A DNA stretch of 21,023 nt, taken from assembly GCA_965370435.1 (NCBI GenBank), contig CBDUUP010000023.1:1-21023 (forward strand). Direction: 5' to 3'. This DNA comes from CBDUUP01 sp965370435. GTDB taxonomy: Bacteria > Chloroflexota > Anaerolineae > Anaerolineales > UBA11579. A program made the position numbers and the translations under genes. The notes under the pieces were generated by a model that saw nothing but the letters and a program-made list of their open reading frames with translations, was not told the DNA's origin and did not search any database. How positions within the stretch are numbered: the first letter of the stretch is position 1; each line of letters starts with the position of its first letter. Shown here one piece after another: positions 1 to 5,572 of the stretch.

Positions 1-291
1 AAATTTACAAATCTGAATGGAGTGCAAAACAAATATGAATTTATTGATATTAATAATAGGTATTATTCTCTGGCGTTTGAAGATGGAGAGAAATTATTTC
101 ACTTATTACAAGTAGCAGCCTCAAATTATGGAATAATACCCGTAAATGGCGAAAATGACCTATTAGTGGAAGAGAATGATAAGGAAGATATTAAGACAAG
201 ATTGCAAAAAGCAGAAGAATTGTTTGAGGCTGAATTAATTACTGAAACTGAGTATCGGAATAAGAGGGAAGAAATTCTCTCGAATTTGTAA
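1..291 (+). CDS. SHOCT-domain protein, 5' end cut by the window
   Basis: The reading frame is open from the first base of the window, so the gene probably begins upstream. The first internal start is a GTG at 22 with no visible Shine-Dalgarno sequence. The last 33 or so residues have the look of a SHOCT (short C-terminal) domain: a charged helix with L-x-x-A-E-E-L-F-E, then L-I-T-E-x-E-Y and K-R-E-E-I-L. SHOCT domains are short helical C-terminal modules, often found on membrane or hypothetical proteins, with no defined reaction. The upstream part (about 60 residues, Tyr- and Asn-rich) is not recognised. The codons are strikingly AT-rich compared with the GC-rich genes to the right, which hints at a different history. 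The function is unknown. The domain call is by pattern only. Confidence 0.55.
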   Translation, partial: KFTNLNGVQNKYEFIDINNRYYSLAFEDGEKLFHLLQVAASNYGIIPVNGENDLLVEENDKEDIKTRLQKAEELFEAELITETEYRNKREEILSNL

Positions 292-305
292 TCAGTATTG
301 TTATT

Positions 306-385
306 AGACTTCTTGCAAAAGTCAATCAGGCAGGCGCAAAGTTCGTATTGCATACCTTTATTTTGCTCACTTATGCAAGAGGTCT
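306..385. mobile_element. MITE-like inverted-repeat element (80 bp)
   Basis: A 12-base sequence, AGACTTCTTGCA (306-317), is matched by TGCAAGAGGTCT (374-385). Its reverse complement differs at one position. The ends are flanked by ATT on both sides (303-305 and 386-388), which could be a 3-bp target duplication. The termini resemble inverted repeats of IS5-group elements, but there is no transposase inside, so it would be a non-autonomous remnant or MITE. It is a single copy in this window. Confidence 0.4.
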
Positions 386-550
386 ATTATTTGGGTATTG
401 AGTGAAAAGTAGGGGATTATTGTGTTTTAACCAATAAACCGAGGAGTTATCATTCATTTATTACCGCCACCGCTTGTGCATCCGCGCTTGAGAAATGATT
501 TTTTCAAGTAAAATAAAGGCTCATCATGTTATTCAAAGTCAAGCAAGTAT
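386..550. other. AT-rich intergenic stretch with a weak hairpin
   Basis: No gene is seen between the inverted-repeat element and the M50 gene. A low-GC hairpin (CTTGAGAAA 487-495 with TTTTTCAAG 500-508, loop TGAT, one G-U pair) is the only structure noticed. I see no convincing promoter or Shine-Dalgarno sequence for the downstream gene. Confidence 0.4.
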
Positions 551-2107
551 ATGATAATAAACCCGATTATGAATGATAAAGATAAATCTCCCGAAGAAAT
601 CGAGTCCCAGGACATCTGGAATCGGCTGGCCGCTGATCTCCAAGAGCCGGTCTCCCTCAAAGATCGCCCCGGAATTTGGGGGCAGGTGAGCGTTCTGCCT
701 GATGGACTGTGGGGCGAAGCCCGGGATGAAACCATCCTGATAGGAAGAGAAAAAGAAGGAGCGGACAATCTCTGGCAAGAAGCCAGCCACGAAACCGTGA
801 TCTTGGACCGCAAGACCGCCCAAAGTCTATGGGCCGCAGCCCAGGATCAAGTTGATGATACCGTCCTCTTGGGGAGGGAACGGGCTAATGTCTGGGAGGA
901 GCTAGAAGATGAGACCCTGATGCTCTCCCGCCCTGGCGAAGGGGGATGGAAAATGCCTCGCATTCGCAACGCCTCCCGCCATAAACCGGTTCGCGCTCTG
1001 GGATGGGCGCTCAAAAAGTTGGAGACCGCCAAAGGAGAGCCGTATTGGGTGCTCAAGAACTTACGCAAAGACACTTACCTGCGGCTGAACGAACAGCAGG
1101 TCTATCTCTGGAATCTTATGGATGGCTCTCACAGCGTTCAGGACCTGGCGGTATCCAATTTTATAAAATACCAGATATTTTCGGTGGAGTGGTTATATCG
1201 CTTTTTAGACCACCTGTACACTAACGGCTTCCTGGTCTCTGAGGGTGTGGATGTATATCAATCTATGGACCAACGCCTCACGCGGCGCGGCCTGGGGTAT
1301 TGGGTTAAGAAACTGGGCCTCCTTCTGGTTCAGTCGGAAGCCTCGCTGAAGGGAATTGACGCTTTCTACGGCGGGATGTATAAAGTTATCGGATGGCTGA
1401 TTTACTCCCGTCCGATCATCGCTCTCCTATGGCTGGTTAGCATAGCCGGTCTGCCAGCTTTCTTTTACATTTCATCCCAAGCCGATCTGACCACCAATCA
1501 AGCCACCGGCGCTTCATGGGGAATTGGCCTGGCCGGATTCATCCTCGCCGAGACGATTACGTTGTTCGTCCACGAAAGCGCACATGCCCTCACCACCAAA
1601 CATTACGGGCGCAAGGTCAGGCGGGGCGGCGTGGGGTTATATTTGGGCATGATCGTATTCTTCATGGACACCACCGACATCTGGATGGAACCGCGCAAAC
1701 CCCGCCTCGCCGTGACCTGGGCGGGGCCGTTTTCGGGTTTCTTTCTAGGTAGTGTGGCGAGTTTGATTTTGTTGTTGGTTCCCGGCGCAAGTTTGGCTGG
1801 TTGGACCTTTCAGTTCGCTTCCCTCTGTTATGTTGTTTCAGCGCTCAATCTCAACCCTCTGCTCAAATGGGACGGATATTATATCTTGATGGATTGGTTG
1901 GAGATTCCCATGCTCCACGAGCGTTCTATCGCCTTTGTCCGTAAAGACCTATGGTCCAAGCTCGCAAAACGCGAGAAATTTACCCAGGAAGAAAGGATCT
2001 TCGCGGTTTTTGGAGTGTTAGCTTTAACTTGGATTGTGATCTTCGTGTATTTAATGATCGAGCTGTATGGAAGCAAGCTGTTAGACTTGATTCAGGGGAT
2101 CTTTTAA
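551..2107 (+). CDS. PqqD-like domain / M50 zinc metallopeptidase membrane protein
   Basis: This is a 518-aa membrane peptidase of the M50 (site-2 protease) type. The zinc motif HESAH is at residues 341-345. The second motif, Asn-Pro (435-436) with Asp441-Gly442, supplies the third ligand, as in the family. About six hydrophobic segments lie between residue 275 and the C-terminus. Residues about 164-228 resemble a PqqD-like peptide-chaperone domain (LRKDTYLRLNEQQVYLW). This fusion is typical of putative peptide zinc metalloproteases near RiPP and NHLP-type peptides. Residues 54-127 hold four copies of a [LV]W-x-E/A...[ED]-T-hhh-x-R unit (W54, W75, W94, W115). The likely job is membrane-embedded cleavage or maturation of a small peptide, and the convergent 69-aa ORF at 2130-2339 is the obvious candidate substrate. 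The start is uncertain: ATG at 551 or ATG at 569, and neither has a clear RBS. Confidence 0.8.
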   Translation: MIINPIMNDKDKSPEEIESQDIWNRLAADLQEPVSLKDRPGIWGQVSVLPDGLWGEARDETILIGREKEGADNLWQEASHETVILDRKTAQSLWAAAQDQVDDTVLLGRERANVWEELEDETLMLSRPGEGGWKMPRIRNASRHKPVRALGWALKKLETAKGEPYWVLKNLRKDTYLRLNEQQVYLWNLMDGSHSVQDLAVSNFIKYQIFSVEWLYRFLDHLYTNGFLVSEGVDVYQSMDQRLTRRGLGYWVKKLGLLLVQSEASLKGIDAFYGGMYKVIGWLIYSRPIIALLWLVSIAGLPAFFYISSQADLTTNQATGASWGIGLAGFILAETITLFVHESAHALTTKHYGRKVRRGGVGLYLGMIVFFMDTTDIWMEPRKPRLAVTWAGPFSGFFLGSVASLILLLVPGASLAGWTFQFASLCYVVSALNLNPLLKWDGYYILMDWLEIPMLHERSIAFVRKDLWSKLAKREKFTQEERIFAVFGVLALTWIVIFVYLMIELYGSKLLDLIQGIF

Positions 2108-2129
2108 GAAATTTCCAATCCACGAATCT

Positions 2130-2339
2130 CTAGTTCCAACCTCCTGCTCTGGAGACTCGCTCCTCTAACTCAAGAGATTCATCGAAGAAATCTTCGCTAA
2201 TGCCCAGAAGCCCGTCCCGTTCGACTTCGTTCAGCTCATAACCTTCGATGGCTTTGGCGGGGTCAGCGAGAAGCTGCTTTCTAAACTCCAGGTCTTCATA
2301 CGCCTTAATGATGATCGCTCGGACATTTTCCTCAGACAT
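2130..2339 (-). CDS. NHLP-clan / Os1348-like small peptide, candidate RiPP precursor
   Basis: This 69-aa acidic peptide has an N-terminal helix and the phrase FRKQLLADPAKAIEGYEL followed by a Glu-rich turn (NEVERDGLLG). The pattern L-L-x-D-P-x-K-A-[IL]-x-G-[YF]-x-L is characteristic of NHLP-clan, Os1348/LigA-like leader peptides of ribosomal natural products. The last eight residues, VSRAGGWN, would be the short core. There is no Cys and only one Ser in it, so thioether chemistry is not suggested. A good Shine-Dalgarno sequence, AAAGGAG (2347-2353, minus strand), lies 7 nt before the ATG at 2339, which argues for real translation. It converges on the M50/PqqD peptidase gene with 22 bp between stops, and its start faces a methyltransferase gene. 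It could instead be a stand-alone LigA-like protein of unknown role. Confidence 0.65.
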   Translation of the reverse strand: MSEENVRAIIIKAYEDLEFRKQLLADPAKAIEGYELNEVERDGLLGISEDFFDESLELEERVSRAGGWN

Positions 2340-2381
2340 GATCGAACTCCTTTTATCTAGTTAATGGGTCAATTATGTTAT

Positions 2382-2387
2382 ATTATA
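2382..2387 (-). promoter_or_regulatory. Possible -10 element for the small peptide gene
   Basis: On the minus strand a perfect TATAAT sits about 40 nt upstream of the peptide start codon. No good -35 is seen 16-18 bp further up. Confidence 0.35.
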
Positions 2388-2408
2388 CTGGAAAATTCCT
2401 TCTTTCGG

Positions 2409-2437
2409 TTGCCTCCCTTCCAGATTTCCTGTACAAT
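2409..2437 (+). promoter_or_regulatory. Sigma-70-like promoter for the methyltransferase gene
   Basis: TTGCCT (2409-2414) and TACAAT (2432-2437) are separated by 17 bp. Transcription would start near 2444, about 35 nt before the methyltransferase start codon. It lies back to back with the peptide gene's promoter region. Confidence 0.55.
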
Positions 2438-2480
2438 GAGCAAATTATCCTACCATCAGTAACTTTCAAGAGGCATGCGA

Positions 2481-3104
2481 ATGGACCCTTATCGAAAGAT
2501 CGCCCAACGATACGACGCCCGCGTTGAACCCTTCAACGCCGGGCTGAGAGCCATTGGGATGAAGATGTTCCCGCCCCGGGAAGGGATGTCGGTGTTGGAT
2601 GTCGGCTGCGGCACCGGGACCCATCTAGCCCTCTACCAGGAAGCCGGATGTCAGGTGTTCGGGTTGGACACCTCACCGGCGATGATGGAGGTGGCTCGTC
2701 AAAAACTGGGCGACCGCGCCGACCTCCGCCTGGGCGACGCCTCCCAGATGCCTTACGAGGAGGGCCAATTTGACCTCGTCATCATGATGCTGGCCCTGCA
2801 CGAGATGCCCGCCTCCGTTCGAGCGGCGGTCTTGGATGAGATCAGACGTACCATGAAAAAGGACGGCCGCCTCCTGTTGATTGATTTCCACACCGGCCCC
2901 TATCGCCCCCTCAAGGGCTGGACCACCAAGCTCTTGATAACCTTCATGGAGATCGCCGCTGGACGCGAGCATTTCAAGAATTACCGCCATTTTCTCGGCT
3001 GCCAGGGTCTGCTTCCCTTGATCGCCGACCATCAATTCTCCGTCGAAAAAGACTGCATCGTCGCCGGTGGGAATCTAGCGCTATATGTCGTCAAACCAAA
3101 CTAA
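2481..3104 (+). CDS. Class I SAM-dependent methyltransferase
   Basis: This 207-aa protein has a Rossmann-type methyltransferase fold. Motif I is VLDVGCGTG (residues 38-46). Asp63 in GLD is the acidic residue expected to bind the ribose of SAM. GDASQMPYEEGQFDLVI (about residues 85-101) is motif II/III of the UbiE/type-11 group. The substrate cannot be read from the sequence. Two in-frame ATGs occur, at 2475 and 2481. The AAGAGG Shine-Dalgarno sequence (2468-2473) is 1 nt from the first but 7 nt from the second, so 2481 is chosen. It is divergent from the precursor-like peptide and followed after 14 nt by a small membrane protein and then an ABC exporter. A role in peptide modification is possible but is inference only. 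Confidence 0.85.
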   Translation: MDPYRKIAQRYDARVEPFNAGLRAIGMKMFPPREGMSVLDVGCGTGTHLALYQEAGCQVFGLDTSPAMMEVARQKLGDRADLRLGDASQMPYEEGQFDLVIMMLALHEMPASVRAAVLDEIRRTMKKDGRLLLIDFHTGPYRPLKGWTTKLLITFMEIAAGREHFKNYRHFLGCQGLLPLIADHQFSVEKDCIVAGGNLALYVVKPN

Positions 3105-3118
3105 GGCTGAGTTAACAT

Positions 3119-3307
3119 ATGGATGACAAGGATAAGGAAAGCGTATTAGATCACGAATTTTGGGGCTGGATACTTTTTCTGGTATGTGCTATTCTATTCA
3201 TCGCCTCCAGCATTCGAAATGGAGATGTCCTGGCCTTGATAGGCAGCATACTCTTTCTGGTGGGCTGCTTTGTGTTTATGATCCCATTAGTACGAAGATT
3301 TAAATAA
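3119..3307 (+). CDS. Small two-helix membrane protein of unknown function
   Basis: This 62-aa ORF begins 14 nt after the methyltransferase stop and is probably co-transcribed with it. After an acidic N-terminus (MDDKDKESV) it has two hydrophobic segments, about residues 16-32 (WILFLVCAILFIASS) and 38-57 (VLALIGSILFLVGCFVFMIP), and ends in a basic tail, RRFK. That is consistent with a helical hairpin whose ends are cytoplasmic. Only a weak AAGG ribosome site precedes it. I do not recognise a family. In this setting it could be an accessory subunit of the downstream ABC exporter or an immunity-type protein, but nothing in the sequence proves either. Confidence 0.55.
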   Translation: MDDKDKESVLDHEFWGWILFLVCAILFIASSIRNGDVLALIGSILFLVGCFVFMIPLVRRFK

Positions 3308-3410
3308 GAGTCCATTCTGCCCAACTTGAAAACCCACCGCAAAAACATGCAACTCTTCATCGAGTTTTACGTTATATGAGTAGCGAATTTTATATCAAAG
3401 GAGCAAAAGT

Positions 3411-4379
3411 ATGAACGATTCTCGTCCAGCCGTCATCCAAACCCGTGGTTTGAGCAAGGCTTACAAGAACCTGGAAGCCCTCAAACCGCTGGACCTCGTC
3501 GTGAAGGAGAATTCGATCTTTGGTTTTCTAGGCCCTAATGGAGCCGGGAAGACCACGGCTATCAAACTCCTGCTGGGGTTGATTAGGCCGACCAGCGGAG
3601 GAGGCACAGTTTTCCAGCACGACATTGTGCGGGAGAGTACCGACATCCGCGCCAGGGTGGGTTACCTTCCTCAAGACCCCCGCTTCTACGAATATATGTC
3701 GGCTCGCCAGACCCTGGACTTCACCGCCCGATTTTTCTTCTCCGGCCCCAAGAAGGAGATCGAAAAACGCGTGGAGGAGACCCTGGAATTGGTCGGGCTG
3801 GAAGATAAAGCCGACCGCCCTATCAAGAACTTCTCCGGCGGCGAACGCCAGCGTTTAGGTATCGCCCAGGCCCAGGTCAACTATCCCGATCTGCTCATCC
3901 TCGACGAACCGGCTGCCTCTCTGGACCCGCTTGGCAGGCGCGACGTGCTGGAAGTGATGGAACGTTTGCGCAAATACGCCACCATCTTCTACTGCACCCA
4001 TATCCTGGATGATGTCCAGCGGGTCAGCGACACGGTGGCGATCCTCAATCACGGCGAATTGGTCTCTCTGGGGTCGGTGGAAGAGCTGCTGGCCGGTTCC
4101 GAAGGCGTGGCCTTCACCGTCTCTATGAAAGGGGACGCGGCCGGCGCGCAGGCCAGAGTCTCAGAGCGGCCCTGGGTGACGGAGATCCAAGTCAAGGAGC
4201 GCGACCAGACCACTTCTTGGCTGGTGAACGTGACCGACCCAGAAGCCGCCGAGACCGAAATGCTGCGGTTGCTCCTGGCTGATGAAAGTATGGTTGTGAC
4301 CGAGTTTAGACGAAAGTCATACGATTTGGAAGAAATCTTCATGGAGATCATCGAAGGAGGCAAAAATGTCGGGCAATAG
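3411..4379 (+). CDS. ABC transporter ATP-binding protein (CcmA type)
   Basis: This 322-aa ATPase subunit belongs to an ABC-2-type exporter. It has Walker A GPNGAGKTT (residues 41-49), signature SGGERQ (142-147), Walker B LLILDEP (161-167, catalytic Glu166) and switch His197. Residues from about 225 on form the C-terminal extension common in CcmA/drug-exporter ATPases. The Shine-Dalgarno sequence AAAGGAG lies 7 nt before the ATG. The next gene's start codon lies inside its last codons (14-nt overlap), so the two are translationally coupled. It would energise export from the cytoplasm. The substrate is unknown. A peptide made by the upstream locus is an attractive guess, since the gene follows the methyltransferase and small membrane protein on the same strand. 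Confidence 0.92.
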   Translation: MNDSRPAVIQTRGLSKAYKNLEALKPLDLVVKENSIFGFLGPNGAGKTTAIKLLLGLIRPTSGGGTVFQHDIVRESTDIRARVGYLPQDPRFYEYMSARQTLDFTARFFFSGPKKEIEKRVEETLELVGLEDKADRPIKNFSGGERQRLGIAQAQVNYPDLLILDEPAASLDPLGRRDVLEVMERLRKYATIFYCTHILDDVQRVSDTVAILNHGELVSLGSVEELLAGSEGVAFTVSMKGDAAGAQARVSERPWVTEIQVKERDQTTSWLVNVTDPEAAETEMLRLLLADESMVVTEFRRKSYDLEEIFMEIIEGGKNVGQ

Positions 4380-5184
4380 CGCTTTTGACATCATCACCGT
4401 TCAGGGGTGGAGGCGGGGGTTTGGCAACATGCTGCGGGTAGAGTTCTCCCGCTGGTGGAAGACCCGCACCTGGTGGACGCAAACCCTCATCTGGGTCTCG
4501 GTGATTGACCTGATCCTCTTCGCCGTCGCTTCGGAAGTGGCCAGTGAGCCTGGATTGGGTGCCGTAATAGAACTGGCCCTCCTCTATGGTATTTTTGGCG
4601 GCATGTTCGCATCGGTGTCGGTGGTCATCATCATGCAAGGGGCCATTGTGGGAGAAAAAATCACCGGGACCGCGTCCTGGATCCTCTCTAAACCCATATC
4701 TCGCACCGCATTCGTGGTCTCCAAGTTGATTGCCAATATGGTGGGTGTGTATTTCACCGCGGGGCTGGTTCCGGGAGTGGTCGCTTACTTTATCATCTCT
4801 GGAGCCTCTCCTGATGGGATTCCGTTCTTGAACTTCATGGCCGGGAACAGCGTGATTGCCTTGTATAACTTCTTCTTCCTGGCTTTCACCTTGATGCTGG
4901 GCGCGTTCTATAATAGCCGCGGCCCGGTGATCGGCTTTCCCCTCTTCATCCTCCTGGGACAGCAGTTCATCATCACCTTTATCCTGAAATATACGCCCTG
5001 GCTGTACGATTTTCTCCCGTACCAGCTTGTCATGCCCCCGAATAACTCCGACATTCCCTCCCTGTCAACAGCCTTGATAAATGGCTTGCCGGTGGATACT
5101 TGGGTTCCGGTTTATTCGACCCTCATCCTTATCGTCGTTTTCACGGTACTTGGCGTCTGGCGATTCAGGCGGGAGGAGTTTTAG
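4366..5184 (+). CDS. ABC-2 type transporter permease
   Basis: This 272-aa integral membrane protein has about six hydrophobic segments, starting near residue 40, and ends with the basic tail WRFRREEF. The phrase GEKITGTASWILSKPISRTAFVVSK (roughly residues 96-120) matches the cytoplasmic loop typical of ABC-2 permeases (E-x-x-x-G-T...L-x-x-P-I-S-R). AAGGAGG (4354-4360) lies 5 nt before the ATG, within the ATPase gene, and the 14-nt overlap ties both genes into one exporter. No terminator is seen before the aspS leader promoter about 40 bp downstream. Confidence 0.9.
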   Translation: MSGNSAFDIITVQGWRRGFGNMLRVEFSRWWKTRTWWTQTLIWVSVIDLILFAVASEVASEPGLGAVIELALLYGIFGGMFASVSVVIIMQGAIVGEKITGTASWILSKPISRTAFVVSKLIANMVGVYFTAGLVPGVVAYFIISGASPDGIPFLNFMAGNSVIALYNFFFLAFTLMLGAFYNSRGPVIGFPLFILLGQQFIITFILKYTPWLYDFLPYQLVMPPNNSDIPSLSTALINGLPVDTWVPVYSTLILIVVFTVLGVWRFRREEF

Positions 5185-5222
5185 ATAGCGCGCTCTAGAC
5201 CAGGTTCATTAGGTCATATTTG

Positions 5223-5231
5223 TGCTATAAT
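5223..5231 (+). promoter_or_regulatory. Extended -10 promoter of the aspS leader
   Basis: TGCTATAAT is a perfect extended -10 element (TG-n-TATAAT). No good -35 is visible, which extended -10 promoters tolerate. The predicted transcript start is A5238 or A5239, about 22 nt before the leader ORF. Confidence 0.65.
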
Positions 5232-5260
5232 GCCCCCAACAATTTCAATAGAGAGTGACT

Positions 5261-5347
5261 ATGATGCGCAGCTTCACAGCCCAGGATAATAATAACGATA
5301 ACAATCCCCCTCACCGGGCGGGAGGCTGCACGCGGCCAGGTTGCTGA
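5261..5347 (+). CDS. Leader peptide of aspS, Asp/Asn-codon rich
   Basis: This is a 28-codon ORF beginning ATG ATG, with a GAGAG ribosome site 5 nt upstream. Codons 9-15 (5285-5305) read Asp-Asn-Asn-Asn-Asp-Asn-Asn. Two Asp and five Asn codons in a row just before a terminator and aspS are the hallmark of a regulatory leader peptide that senses charged tRNA. Asn codons are sensible if Asn-tRNA is made by the indirect route (non-discriminating AspRS plus GatCAB amidotransferase). The remainder is Pro-, Gly- and Cys-containing and is probably of no functional importance as a peptide. It is too short to be found by ordinary gene callers. Confidence 0.6.
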   Translation: MMRSFTAQDNNNDNNPPHRAGGCTRPGC

Positions 5348-5367
5348 AACCTGACTTTCACCAGTCC

Positions 5368-5403
5368 ATCGCCCGACGCACCCCGCGAAGGGCGATTTTT
5401 ATT
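5368..5403 (+). terminator. Attenuator terminator upstream of aspS
   Basis: ATCGCCC (5368-5374) pairs with GGGCGAT (5390-5396). Above a GA/AA internal loop, CGC (5377-5379) pairs with GCG (5385-5387) around a 5-nt loop. The stem is followed by TTTTT-A-TT. It lies about 170 nt before the aspS start, on the same strand. Confidence 0.7.
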
Positions 5404-5411
5404 GTAAGGAG

Positions 5412-5562
5412 CAGTAGACAGTATTCAGTTTTCAGTAGTCAGTTATCGTCCAATTAAGATACTTTTTCCGCCTTGACGCTCACTGATACCTGACAACCAA
5501 TTACAAACAACTTGCTATTACCCTCTGACTACTGCCTACTGACAACTGTCTACTGACTACCA
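5412..5562. repeat. Pair of inverted 7-bp tandem arrays
   Basis: The left array (5412-5446) is five 7-mers of the form CAGTNNN (CAGTAGA, CAGTATT, CAGTTTT, CAGTAGT, CAGTTAT). The right array (5528-5562) is the complementary form NNNACTG (ACTACTG, CCTACTG, ACAACTG, TCTACTG, then ACTACCA). The two can pair over about 30 bp with few mismatches, enclosing about 80 nt. They fill the space between the attenuator terminator and the aspS ribosome site, which is AGGAG at 5562-5566. Confidence 0.75.
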
Positions 5563-5572
5563 GGAGAATACC

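Larger units (their letters stand above)
5238..5403 (+). promoter_or_regulatory. Candidate transcription attenuator of aspS
   Basis: The RNA leader carries a short ORF with consecutive Asp/Asn codons, then alternative pairings. CGGGCG (5315-5320) is exactly complementary to CGCCCG (5370-5375), which includes most of the 5' arm of the terminator stem. A further 5-bp match joins CGCGG (5331-5335) and CCGCG (5383-5387). A stop-codon hairpin, CAGGTT (5337-5342) with AACCTG (5348-5353), holds the leader ORF stop in its loop. The logic fits classical attenuation. A ribosome stalled on the Asp/Asn codons leaves 5315-5320 free to block the terminator. A ribosome that reaches the stop covers that element and lets the terminator form. 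This is read from sequence and not tested. Confidence 0.6.

Noticed and set aside
3345..3376. Hairpin AACTC/GAGTT as a terminator before the ABC ATPase gene
   Set aside because: Only five weak pairs and a broken T run; too poor to call.
5238..5403. T-box riboswitch upstream of aspS
   Set aside because: No T-box consensus (AGGGTGGnACCGCG) is present; the leader ORF with D/N codons fits attenuation better.
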